A DNA stretch of 5,726 bases from an uncultured Verrucomicrobium sp. (lineage in GTDB: Bacteria > Verrucomicrobiota > Verrucomicrobiia > Methylacidiphilales > GAS474). Where the stretch lies: the NCBI GenBank assembly GCA_903889845.1, contig CAISZB010000578.1:1-5726 (forward strand). The letters run 5' to 3'. The notes under the pieces were generated by a model, which was not told the origin of the DNA, ran no database searches, and saw only the letters and a program-made list of their open reading frames with translations. A program made the position numbers and the translations under genes. This document shows, one piece after another, positions 1-5,577 of this stretch (position 1 is its first letter; each line of letters starts with the position of its first letter).

Positions 1-248
1 ATGCCGACGCCGGTCACCGCACCGACGACGCCGGTCAGGATCAGGAAGAACTTCGAGTAGCCCCGCAGCTTGTCGATCCAAGCCCGGCGCCCCTCGGCAT
101 CGACGATCTTCAGCCCCTTCGCCTCGGCCATCGGGAGGAAGAAGCCGCCGCCGATGGCGAAGTGGGAGATCGAGACATGGAGGATGGCGATCATGCCGAT
201 CACCCATCCGGACCCGATGATCGGGACAATCCAAGCGGGGTAATTCAT
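1..248 (-). CDS. CydA-like (cytochrome bd subunit I-like) membrane protein, N-terminal part only
   Basis: The gene starts at ATG 248-246 and runs off the left edge, so only 82 codons are visible. Helix 1 (about residues 7-27) leads into LHVSISHFAIGGGFF (23-37), and helix 2 begins near residue 66 (KFFLILTGVVGAVTG). Compared with E. coli CydA from memory, the first motif aligns without gaps over 19 residues: H24 falls on CydA H19 (haem b595 ligand), and the conserved Gly, Phe, Leu and Glu also coincide. The VTG of helix 2 falls on CydA ATG. H29 is extra. It lies 27 nt after the cytochrome b stop, in the same direction, so it probably belongs to the same respiratory operon. The start is fixed because the in-frame codon ten triplets upstream is the cytochrome b stop. 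There is no Shine-Dalgarno; the gap is pyrimidine-rich. Inferred role: haem-binding quinol-linked subunit or partner of the bc complex. The missing C-terminus could carry a cytochrome c domain or be a plain CydA homologue. Confidence 0.7.
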   Translation of the reverse strand, partial: MNYPAWIVPIIGSGWVIGMIAILHVSISHFAIGGGFFLPMAEAKGLKIVDAEGRRAWIDKLRGYSKFFLILTGVVGAVTGVG

Positions 249-275
249 AGGGCGGGAGAAGGAGAAGGAAGAGGG

Positions 276-1412
276 TTAATGGACGGCGGGCAGGACGGCG
301 TAACCGATGATCGTGGTGACGACGAGGATGGCCAGGACCAACAGGCCGAAGTAGGTGGCGAGGCGGCCCCGCACCCCCGCCTTGCTCTCCCCGTCGAAGA
401 GCGGGATGAGGGTCCAAAGGACCAGGCCGAGGGTGAAGACGAAGAGGCCGAAGAACTCCCCGAACTCCCCCGAAATGAATTGCCCGAAGAGCTTCAGCGT
501 CTCGAAGGAACTCATGAAGTACCACTCGGGATGGATGTCGAGGGGGGCGGGCTTCAGCGCGTCGGCGGCATCGCCGAGGCCCCAGGGGAAGAGCGCCGCG
601 AGGAGGGCCAGGACGTTGAGCGCGATCAGCCACATCGCGAGGTCCTTCATCGCGAAGTTCGGGAAGAAGGGGACCGTCCGCCGCTCGGCGATCGGCTTCT
701 TTTCCTCCGACTCCGGGATCGACATGCCGTGCTTCTGCACCAGGACGAGGTGGAAGACCATCAGCGGGACGAAGAGCGCCGGGAGGATCACGACGTGGAG
801 GGCGAAGAACCGGGAGACCGTGTAGGAGCCGATCTCCGGCCCGCCCCGGATCATGTCGGAGATCCACGGCCCGAGGCCCGGGATCACCTGGGGGATCGCC
901 AGGCCGACCTTCGTCGCGAAGTAGGAGAGCTCGTCCATCGGGAGGAGGTAGCCGCTGAAGCCGAAGACGAGGAGGAGGACGAAGAGGACGACTCCCGACC
1001 ACCACCCGAACTCGCGCGGCTTCCGGTACGCCTTCATGAAGTAGGCGGAGAACATGTGGACGAAGGCCGAGGCGATCATCAGCGTCGCCCCCCACGAATG
1101 GGCCGACCGGATCAGCCAGCCGAACTTCACGTCGTAGGTGATCTGCCGGACCGACTCGTGCGAGCTTTCGCCCGGACGGTAATAGAGGAGGAGCAGCACC
1201 CCAGAGAAGCACATCACCAGGAAGAAAAAGAGCGTGATCCCGCCCCAGTAATACCAGAACGAATGCTGATGCTCCGGGACCCGCTTCTTCATCCCGAGGG
1301 CGAGGAGCGAGCCGACGTCGAGCCGCTCGTCGACCCACCCGTAGAGGCGGCCGGCAACGGAATCGGGACGGAACGGGGCGGGTTTAGGAGCGGCGGACGA
1401 CGAGTTTTCCAT
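276..1412 (-). CDS. qcrB: Cytochrome b of a bc/b6f-type complex, b6 and subunit IV domains in one chain
   Basis: This is the 378-residue membrane core of a quinol:acceptor oxidoreductase. The b6-like half (about residues 21-230) has four helices (roughly 52-78, 103-124, 137-157, 204-224). Its bis-His haem ligands are H105/H119 and H206/H221. The 15-residue step of the second pair is the b6-type spacing, against 14 in mitochondrial cytochrome b. FGWLIRSAHSW, KPREFGWWSGVVL and GYLLP match cytochrome b6 closely. The C-terminal half resembles subunit IV: HPEWYF (294-299, Qo-site PEWY) and three helices (258-276, 319-340, 353-374), with no eighth helix. Tyr55 replaces the Cys that binds haem c in b6f. 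The chosen ATG overlaps the Rieske gene by 29 nt; the open frame continues upstream but encodes Rieske shadow. No strong Shine-Dalgarno precedes it, which suggests translational coupling to the Rieske gene. The family identity is certain; the qcrB symbol follows bacterial usage. Confidence 0.95.
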   Translation of the reverse strand: MENSSSAAPKPAPFRPDSVAGRLYGWVDERLDVGSLLALGMKKRVPEHQHSFWYYWGGITLFFFLVMCFSGVLLLLYYRPGESSHESVRQITYDVKFGWLIRSAHSWGATLMIASAFVHMFSAYFMKAYRKPREFGWWSGVVLFVLLLVFGFSGYLLPMDELSYFATKVGLAIPQVIPGLGPWISDMIRGGPEIGSYTVSRFFALHVVILPALFVPLMVFHLVLVQKHGMSIPESEEKKPIAERRTVPFFPNFAMKDLAMWLIALNVLALLAALFPWGLGDAADALKPAPLDIHPEWYFMSSFETLKLFGQFISGEFGEFFGLFVFTLGLVLWTLIPLFDGESKAGVRGRLATYFGLLVLAILVVTTIIGYAVLPAVH

Positions 1413-1881
1413 CGGTAATCTCGACAAGGTAGAGGGTGAGCGGTTTCGGGGGCGGGCCGGAGATGTTGCCCCCCGTGCGAGGGTCGTAGACCCCGCCGTG
1501 GCAGGGGCAGAAGATGCGCTTCTCCGCGGGCTCGTACTGCGGCGTGCAGCCCAGGTGAGTGCAGACGGCGCTGAGGGCCGTCCACGTGTCGTCCTCATGA
1601 TGGATGAGCATCGCGGGGGCGGAGCCGAACTTGAAGAGGAGCGCCGCGTTCTTCGGCAGGTTCAGCGCGTCGGGCAGCGTCACCTCGTTCACCGCGCCGA
1701 CCGACGCGGCCTGCTCGATGGGGGAGGCGAGGTAGCGGTAGACCGGATAGCCGATCGCACCCGCGTAACAGGCGCCGAGGGCCGCCGCGGCGACCTTGAT
1801 GAAGGCCCGGCGCTCCAGCGGCCCGGGGATCGCCTCGTCGTCGGGTTCGGGATGGGGGGGATTCTCGACAATCTCAGACAT
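1384..1881 (-). CDS. qcrA: Rieske 2Fe-2S protein of the bc-type complex
   Basis: This 165-residue membrane-anchored iron-sulfur subunit passes electrons from quinol at the cytochrome b Qo site to a c-type or equivalent acceptor on the outer face of the membrane. ERRAFIK (23-29) resembles a twin-arginine motif and precedes one hydrophobic anchor (about 28-46), followed by GYPVYRYL as in bacterial QcrA. Cluster box 1 is CTHLGC (107-112) and box 2 is CPCHGG (125-130). By family precedent, C107, H109, C125 and H128 bind the cluster and C112-C127 forms the disulfide. SGPPPKPL (141-148) is the Pro loop. Gly130 stands where high-potential Rieske proteins have Ser, while Tyr132 is kept. The start has the only strong Shine-Dalgarno in the window, six nt upstream. 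It overlaps the preceding membrane gene by 8 nt and cytochrome b by 29 nt, so the three are almost certainly co-transcribed. Confidence 0.96.
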   Translation of the reverse strand: MSEIVENPPHPEPDDEAIPGPLERRAFIKVAAAALGACYAGAIGYPVYRYLASPIEQAASVGAVNEVTLPDALNLPKNAALLFKFGSAPAMLIHHEDDTWTALSAVCTHLGCTPQYEPAEKRIFCPCHGGVYDPRTGGNISGPPPKPLTLYLVEITDGKLVVRRS

Positions 1882-3028
1882 AACGTTCCTCCGTCGGCTT
1901 CGCCCCGCGCAGGACGGCGATCAGCCAGCCGACGCCGATCAGTCCCAGGACGAGCGAGACCACGAAAAGCACGACGACCGTCCAGTTGGTATTCACCGGG
2001 CTCAGCCACACATCGAAGCCCTTCGCGGCCAGCGTGAGGTCGCGAACCCCCTCCCGGATCAGGACGTAGGAGGCGACCGCGAGGGTCGCGGCCAGGGAGG
2101 CGAAGAGGCCCTTCGCCAAGGTCAGGCTGCCGGGACAGGCCTGAATCCCCACCGCGGCGACGGCGGCCAGGACGACGAAGGCGACCCAGGCGCAGAGCAG
2201 GACCTTATAGTACACCGAAGCGAGGAGCCCCTCGCGGACGAAATCGGGCTGGGTATTGAAGGCCCACAGGCCGACTCCCGCCAGGACGACGAGGGCGGCG
2301 AGGCCGACCCGCCCGCCCTGGACGCGGAGGAAGGTCTTCACGTCTTCCGGCAGGTTCCGCTTCGCCGAATAGAGGGCGGAGCCGATCGCCCCGAAGCCGA
2401 CCGAGCCGACCATGATCATGGCGAAGCGGGGCCACTTCGTCGGATCGAAGGGCGGGAGATGGGCCCCCGTCGGGTTCGCGTCGTACATCGCGGGCCAGAC
2501 CTCGGGCCGGAGCATCAGGGTCATCGCCGTCGCATAGACGTGACCGACGTACTCGATGACGGCCAGGGCGGCGAGGCCCCAGATCCACCACGGCTTCCGT
2601 TCGACGGCCAGCTTCGAGACCCGGTAGAGGAGGAAATAGGCGACGATCACCGCCAGGACGACGCTGAGCCAGATCGGCCCGATCAGGACCGTGCCGGTGT
2701 AGACCGCCCGCCCGTAAAGAACCTGGACGAAGAGAAGGGGCGGAATGCCGAGGTTGATGACGTAGGTCATCACGATCGTGAGCCGCGTCGCCACGACGCC
2801 CGAGGCGGAAACGAGGAGCCGGTCGGGCTCCGACCGCATCTGGCCGAGGAAGTTCCAGACCGTCGCCAGGAGGAGGCCCCCGATCAGGAGGTGAAGGGCG
2901 GCGAAGTGGAGCGTCAGCGTCAGGTCATGGAAGACCTTGAAGAGCCAGACCGGCGCCGGAAGCGGGATCGGATCGATGGCAGGAAATGACGAGGCCTGAA
3001 CAATTGAGGCGAGAACGGGGACGTTCAT
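1874..3028 (-). CDS. Nine-helix membrane protein with CydA-like N-terminus, first gene of the bc operon
   Basis: This 384-residue polytopic inner-membrane protein has about nine helices (roughly 35-58, 77-104, 113-136, 147-172, 201-221, 238-257, 270-293, 303-325, 346-372). Its function is not established. LHFAALHLLIGG (40-51) matches, His for His, the start of the membrane gene after cytochrome b. H41 aligns with CydA H19, and the stretch around GIPPLLFVQVLYG (94-106) resembles CydA's TGLTMEFQFG. The helix beginning WPRFAMIM (199-206) resembles the CydA helix that carries the b558 ligand H186, but has M204 there. I see no helix equivalent to the CydA Glu-rich GQ-loop region. Other histidines are H34, H46, H163 and H190. 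It precedes the Rieske gene with an 8-nt overlap, so it is probably a subunit or partner of the complex. No Shine-Dalgarno is visible. The CydA relationship comes from alignment by eye and is plausible but unproven. Confidence 0.75.
   Translation of the reverse strand: MNVPVLASIVQASSFPAIDPIPLPAPVWLFKVFHDLTLTLHFAALHLLIGGLLLATVWNFLGQMRSEPDRLLVSASGVVATRLTIVMTYVINLGIPPLLFVQVLYGRAVYTGTVLIGPIWLSVVLAVIVAYFLLYRVSKLAVERKPWWIWGLAALAVIEYVGHVYATAMTLMLRPEVWPAMYDANPTGAHLPPFDPTKWPRFAMIMVGSVGFGAIGSALYSAKRNLPEDVKTFLRVQGGRVGLAALVVLAGVGLWAFNTQPDFVREGLLASVYYKVLLCAWVAFVVLAAVAAVGIQACPGSLTLAKGLFASLAATLAVASYVLIREGVRDLTLAAKGFDVWLSPVNTNWTVVVLFVVSLVLGLIGVGWLIAVLRGAKPTEERYV
1888..1892 (-). promoter_or_regulatory. Strong Shine-Dalgarno of the Rieske gene
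   Basis: On the coding strand GGAGG lies six nt before ATG 1881-1879, inside the end of the upstream membrane gene. It fixes the Rieske start and implies efficient independent initiation. None of the other gene starts in the window has a comparable site. Confidence 0.8.
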
Positions 3029-3067
3029 TCAACGCCGTACTAAGCATGGATCACCCCCGCAAAGGAA

Positions 3068-3084
3068 TGTGGCAAAATGCCACA
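3068..3084. promoter_or_regulatory. Perfect inverted repeat upstream of the respiratory operon (candidate operator)
   Basis: TGTGGCA, a 3-nt centre and TGCCACA form a perfect 7+3+7 dyad, AT-centred within GC-rich DNA, 40 nt upstream of the first gene of the bc operon. It sits in the 180-nt gap after ptsN, where no credible gene is seen. On the minus strand the dyad contains TTGCCA (5 of 6 to a -35 box), but I cannot find a convincing -10 at proper spacing. The symmetry and position suggest a dimeric regulator site. A small RNA hairpin is possible, but there is no U-tract to make it a terminator. Confidence 0.45.
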
Positions 3085-3208
3085 CTGCGGCACCCTTGAC
3101 GGACTTCGCCTAGAAAGAAGCAACGAAGCAGACCGCCCCGTATCCTTCCAGCCCGAAGGGGTGGCCGCAAAGCGACCAACGCAGCCCGCCGGAATTCGTG
3201 GACAGACC

Positions 3209-3667
3209 CTAGACCTTCTTCTCCGCCGCCGCGATGATCGCGATGAAGGCGGCGGCGTCGGGGGCTTCCATCAGGGCCTGACGGAGCTTCGCTTCCTTCA
3301 GGATGCGGGCCAGGCCGCCGACGACGCTCAGGTAATCCGTCGCCATCCGTTTCGGCGTCCCGATGGTGAAGAGAAGGTGGACGATCTGGTCGCAGCTTTT
3401 GAAGTGGACCCCCTCGGGGCTCCGCCCCACGGCCAGGACCATCGCCTTGATGTGGTCGGTGCGGGCGTGGGGGAAGGCGATGCCGTTGCCCAGGCAGGTC
3501 GTCTCCACCTGTTCCCGGGCCTCCAGCTCGTTGTAGAAGCCTTCGAACGAGGTGACGGCAGGATTCTCCCGAAGCAATTCGGCGACTTCCTTAATGGCAC
3601 CCGTCCCATCGGTGCTCTTCAACTGAAGGTTGACCTGCCCAAGTTTGAGGAGGTCGCTAATCAGCAT
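3209..3667 (-). CDS. ptsN: PTS IIA-domain protein, PtsN (nitrogen-related IIA) type
   Basis: This cytoplasmic phospho-relay and regulatory protein has the fructose/nitrogen-type EIIA fold (PTS_EIIA_2), 152 residues from ATG 3667, close to the 150-163 usual for PtsN. The opening MLISDLLKLGQVNLQLKS is typical. GNGIAFPHART contains the phosphorylatable His (H67 from this start), matching E. coli PtsN GNGIAIPH. The remainder fits the family (HFKSCDQIVHLLF, then LSVVGGLARIL). An in-frame GTG at 3724 would add 19 residues (171 aa), but it lies right beside a TATAAT box and encodes residues unlike the family start, so ATG is preferred. Neither start has a Shine-Dalgarno. No EI, HPr or membrane permease gene is nearby, which favours a regulatory role over sugar uptake. 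The neighbours are nadK upstream and the respiratory operon downstream; separate promoters are likely. Confidence 0.87.
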   Translation of the reverse strand: MLISDLLKLGQVNLQLKSTDGTGAIKEVAELLRENPAVTSFEGFYNELEAREQVETTCLGNGIAFPHARTDHIKAMVLAVGRSPEGVHFKSCDQIVHLLFTIGTPKRMATDYLSVVGGLARILKEAKLRQALMEAPDAAAFIAIIAAAEKKV

Positions 3668-3728
3668 AGCGTCGGGCCGACGGCCTCGTTCTCCGAGAAA
3701 CCGGGCGTTCCGAAGGATGATCACTCAT
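3657..3728 (-). other. Possible 23-codon leader reading frame overlapping the ptsN start
   Basis: ATG 3728-3726 opens a short frame encoding MSDHPSERPVSRR and ten more residues, six Arg in all. It ends at TAG 3659-3657, ten nt past the ptsN ATG. It would be transcribed only from the farther-upstream promoter candidate, since the TATAAT box lies immediately before it. No Shine-Dalgarno is present. It could couple leader translation to ptsN initiation or be chance; I lean to chance. Confidence 0.15.
3670..3682. promoter_or_regulatory. Inverted repeat immediately before the ptsN ATG
   Basis: CGTCGG and CCGACG flank a single base, two nt upstream of ATG 3667. As RNA it can form a five-bp GC stem with a three-nt loop exactly where a Shine-Dalgarno would lie, so it could restrain ptsN translation. 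As DNA it could be an operator half-site pair. It is short and GC-rich, so chance is possible. Confidence 0.3.
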
Positions 3729-3734
3729 ATTATA
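3729..3734 (-). promoter_or_regulatory. Perfect TATAAT -10-like box upstream of ptsN
   Basis: A consensus TATAAT on the minus strand stands out in GC-rich surroundings. Transcription would begin near 3722 and give a leader of about 55 nt to ATG 3667. The expected -35 position (3752-3757) reads GAATTC, a poor match, and there is no extended -10 TG. It could be an activator-dependent promoter. It also argues against the GTG start at 3724. Confidence 0.35.
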
Positions 3735-3753
3735 AGAGACGGGACAGGGTCGA

Positions 3754-3781
3754 ATTCTCCCGGTTCCCCGGGGGTTGTCAA
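3754..3781 (-). promoter_or_regulatory. Candidate sigma-70-type promoter for ptsN
   Basis: A perfect TTGACA (3781-3776) is followed after 16 nt by GAGAAT (3759-3754, 4 of 6 to TATAAT), 40 nt downstream of the nadK stop. The spacer holds an inverted repeat, CCCGG-ttcc-CCGGG (3759-3772), which might bind a regulator. Transcription from here would start near 3747 and include the short leader frame. Confidence 0.35.
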
Positions 3782-3820
3782 TGCGTCAAACAGTCCACCC
3801 AACCCTCACTCCCCTCGGCT

Positions 3821-4753
3821 TTAGCATACCTCCGTCAGAGCCGAGACGCCACTCCAGCGGAGTTTTTCGCGCAAAATATGGAAAAAATCGCGCTCTTTGA
3901 GGAAGGCAAAATTGACGGGACTCCGGGCCGTCTCGACCTCGATCGTGTCCCCGGCATGGATGACTCCGGCCGAGGTGCCGTCATAATGCAGGGTCAGGTA
4001 TTTATCCTGGGGCGGGACCGTGAGGCGGACGGAGGCCCCCCCGGCCAGGAAGAGGCCGCGGTTGCTGAGGGTGTGGGGGCAGATCGGGTTGATGAAGATG
4101 CCGTTGGCCTCCGGTGTCAGGATCGGCCCCCCGGCGGCGAGGGAATAGGCGGTGGAGCCGGTCGCCGTGGCCAGGATGAGGCCGTCGGCAATGTACTCGT
4201 TCACGAAGGCCCCGCCCGCCTCGACGCGGATTAGCGCCATCCGGGAGCCGCCCCGGCTCAGGACGATCTCGTTGAGGGCGCAGGGAATCTCGAACCGCTT
4301 TTTTCCGGCCCGGACCCGGACGAAGAGGGGAAACCGGGGGGAAATGCGAAGGCGGGACTCCAGGATGGCGGAGAAGACGGTCCCCAACTCGTCCCGGCGC
4401 AGGGCCGTGAGGAAGCCGAGCCGCCCCAGGTTGATGCCCAGGAGCGGGACCGAAGAAGGGTAGGTCTGATGGACCACGCGGAGCAGGGAGCCGTCCCCGC
4501 CGATGACGAGGAGGAGGTCGACCTTCTGCGCCAGCTCCGGCAGGGGGAGGCCGACGGGCTTCGGCAACCGGGCCATTTTCCCGGTCTCTTTCCCCCTGGT
4601 TTTCGCCTTGGCCTTGGTCTTGCCGGTGAAAATCCGGACCGTCTCCGCGTCGTAGAGGAGGGTGAGGCCGAGCTCGGCCGCCTGCTGGTGGAGTTGCAGG
4701 ACCACGGCTGCCGCGCCTGGTTTCGTCTGGTTGGCAACAACTCCGATTTTCAT
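3821..4753 (-). CDS. nadK: NAD kinase
   Basis: This cytoplasmic enzyme phosphorylates NAD+ to NADP+ using ATP or polyphosphate. It has 310 residues, slightly longer than the usual 280-300. The family motifs are in order: GGDGS (85-89) with catalytic/binding Asp87, GINLGRLGFL (106-115), the NE pair at N161-E162, DGLILATATGSTAYSLAAGG (190-209), and INPICPHTLSNR (221-232). The C-terminal NADK lobe continues to about residue 295. Residues 44-66 form a Lys/Arg-rich insert (KTKAKAKTRGKETGK and following) between the first helix region and the GGDGS strand, which accounts for the extra length. The ATG fits the family opening MKIGVVAN, but it has no Shine-Dalgarno. It lies 74 nt downstream of tlyA, same strand, plausibly in one transcript. 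TlyA and NAD kinase genes are neighbours in many bacteria. Confidence 0.95.
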   Translation of the reverse strand: MKIGVVANQTKPGAAAVVLQLHQQAAELGLTLLYDAETVRIFTGKTKAKAKTRGKETGKMARLPKPVGLPLPELAQKVDLLLVIGGDGSLLRVVHQTYPSSVPLLGINLGRLGFLTALRRDELGTVFSAILESRLRISPRFPLFVRVRAGKKRFEIPCALNEIVLSRGGSRMALIRVEAGGAFVNEYIADGLILATATGSTAYSLAAGGPILTPEANGIFINPICPHTLSNRGLFLAGGASVRLTVPPQDKYLTLHYDGTSAGVIHAGDTIEVETARSPVNFAFLKERDFFHILREKLRWSGVSALTEVC

Positions 4754-4827
4754 GGGATGGGCAAGAAGCTAGCCGTTTTTTGGAAGGTGGGAAATAAATA
4801 GGAGCGGGACGCGGCGGGAAGGCATGT

Positions 4828-5574
4828 TCATGGCGCCTTCTCCTGCACCCACAGGTATTCCTGGTTCCCGTCCGTCCCCTTCAGCGTGGAGGGGATCACC
4901 CCCCGATCGACGACGCCGGAGAAGGTTTCCGCCGCCCAGGCCCGCAGCCCGGCGACGACCCGCTCCCGCACCGCCTCATCCCGGACGATGCCTCCCTTCC
5001 CCACCTCCCCCCGCCCCGCCTCGAACTGGGGCTTGATGAGGAAACAGGCGATCCCCCCGGAACGGAGGAGTGGGATCACGGCGGGCAGGATCAGCCGCAG
5101 GGAGATGAAGGAGAGATCGCCCACGGCGAGGTCGAAGGGGTAATTGCCGGGAAAATCGTCCGGCTTCAGGGCGCGGGCGTTGACCCCCTCGCGGGCATCG
5201 ACCCGGGCGTCCGACCGGATGCGGTAATGGAGCTGGTTCGTCCCCACGTCGATCGTGACGACGCGCCGCGCCCCGTGCTGGAGGAGGCAATCGGTGAACC
5301 CCCCCGTCGAGGCCCCGACGTCGAGGCAGCAGGCCCCGGAGACCGGCAGGGCAAAGTGCTTCAGCGCCCCTTCGAGCTTGTGGCCGCCGCGCCCCACATA
5401 CTTGTCCCCTCCCCGGACCTCCACCACAGCATCGGGAAGGACGGCCTGGGAAGCCTTCTCCCCCCGGTGACACCCGATCCAGACCTGCCCGGCCAGGATC
5501 GCCCGCTGCGCCTTCTCCCGCGACTCGCACAGCCCCCGTTCGACGAGGAGTTGATCGAGCCGGAGTTTCTTCAC
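4828..5574 (-). CDS. tlyA: TlyA-family rRNA 2'-O-methyltransferase
   Basis: This 248-residue SAM-dependent methyltransferase of the TlyA (haemolysin A-named) family methylates ribose 2'-OH in 16S and/or 23S rRNA. The N-terminal S4 RNA-binding domain spans about 1-60 (LDQLLVERGLCESREKAQ). The linker and start of the catalytic domain is KYVGRGGHKLEGAL (58-71). The SAM-binding loop is DVGASTGGFTDCLL (85-98). The family K-D-K-E tetrad is complete: K66, D153 (GDLSF), K181 (LIKPQFE) and E239 (NQEYL). Length is typical. The start is GTG 5574-5572; an in-frame TAA four codons upstream leaves no earlier start. No Shine-Dalgarno precedes it, while a GATAAT box ends eight nt before the GTG, so leaderless transcription is possible. 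Despite the old haemolysin name, there is no sign of a toxin. It is the first visible gene of a tlyA-nadK pair. Confidence 0.95.
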   Translation of the reverse strand: MKKLRLDQLLVERGLCESREKAQRAILAGQVWIGCHRGEKASQAVLPDAVVEVRGGDKYVGRGGHKLEGALKHFALPVSGACCLDVGASTGGFTDCLLQHGARRVVTIDVGTNQLHYRIRSDARVDAREGVNARALKPDDFPGNYPFDLAVGDLSFISLRLILPAVIPLLRSGGIACFLIKPQFEAGRGEVGKGGIVRDEAVRERVVAGLRAWAAETFSGVVDRGVIPSTLKGTDGNQEYLWVQEKAP

Positions 5575-5577
5575 CCA

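Noticed and set aside
162..1418. Long plus-strand open frame opposite cytochrome b
   Set aside because: It is an antisense shadow of a GC-rich gene: the product is Asp/Glu/Arg/Gly-rich low complexity without a recognisable domain, while the minus strand encodes an unmistakable cytochrome b.
1413..1598. Extension of cytochrome b by 62 residues upstream of ATG 1412
   Set aside because: The extra residues are a Ser/Arg/Pro-rich shadow of the Rieske coding sequence, including its cluster-binding codons; b6-type proteins begin shortly before the W-x-x-x-R-L segment.
1796..2989. Long plus-strand open frame opposite the nine-helix membrane protein
   Set aside because: It has the same charged low-complexity composition produced by reading hydrophobic codons in reverse; no domain is recognisable.
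3068..3084. Sigma-54 promoter (TGGCA...TTGC) within the dyad
   Set aside because: The GG and GC elements are six nt apart on the minus strand instead of the required ten, so it cannot be a -24/-12 promoter.
3085..3208. Structured RNA or terminator after ptsN
   Set aside because: Small CCC-GAA-GGG type hairpins exist, but there is no U-tract, no tRNA T-loop motif and no recognised ncRNA signature.
3077..4234. Plus-strand open frame spanning ptsN, the intergenic region and nadK
   Set aside because: It runs antisense across two clear genes with low-complexity product and no domain or ribosome site.
4765..4782. Plus-strand terminator (GCTAGC palindrome followed by six T)
   Set aside because: No plus-strand gene ends here, the stem is too short, and the genes are transcribed the other way.
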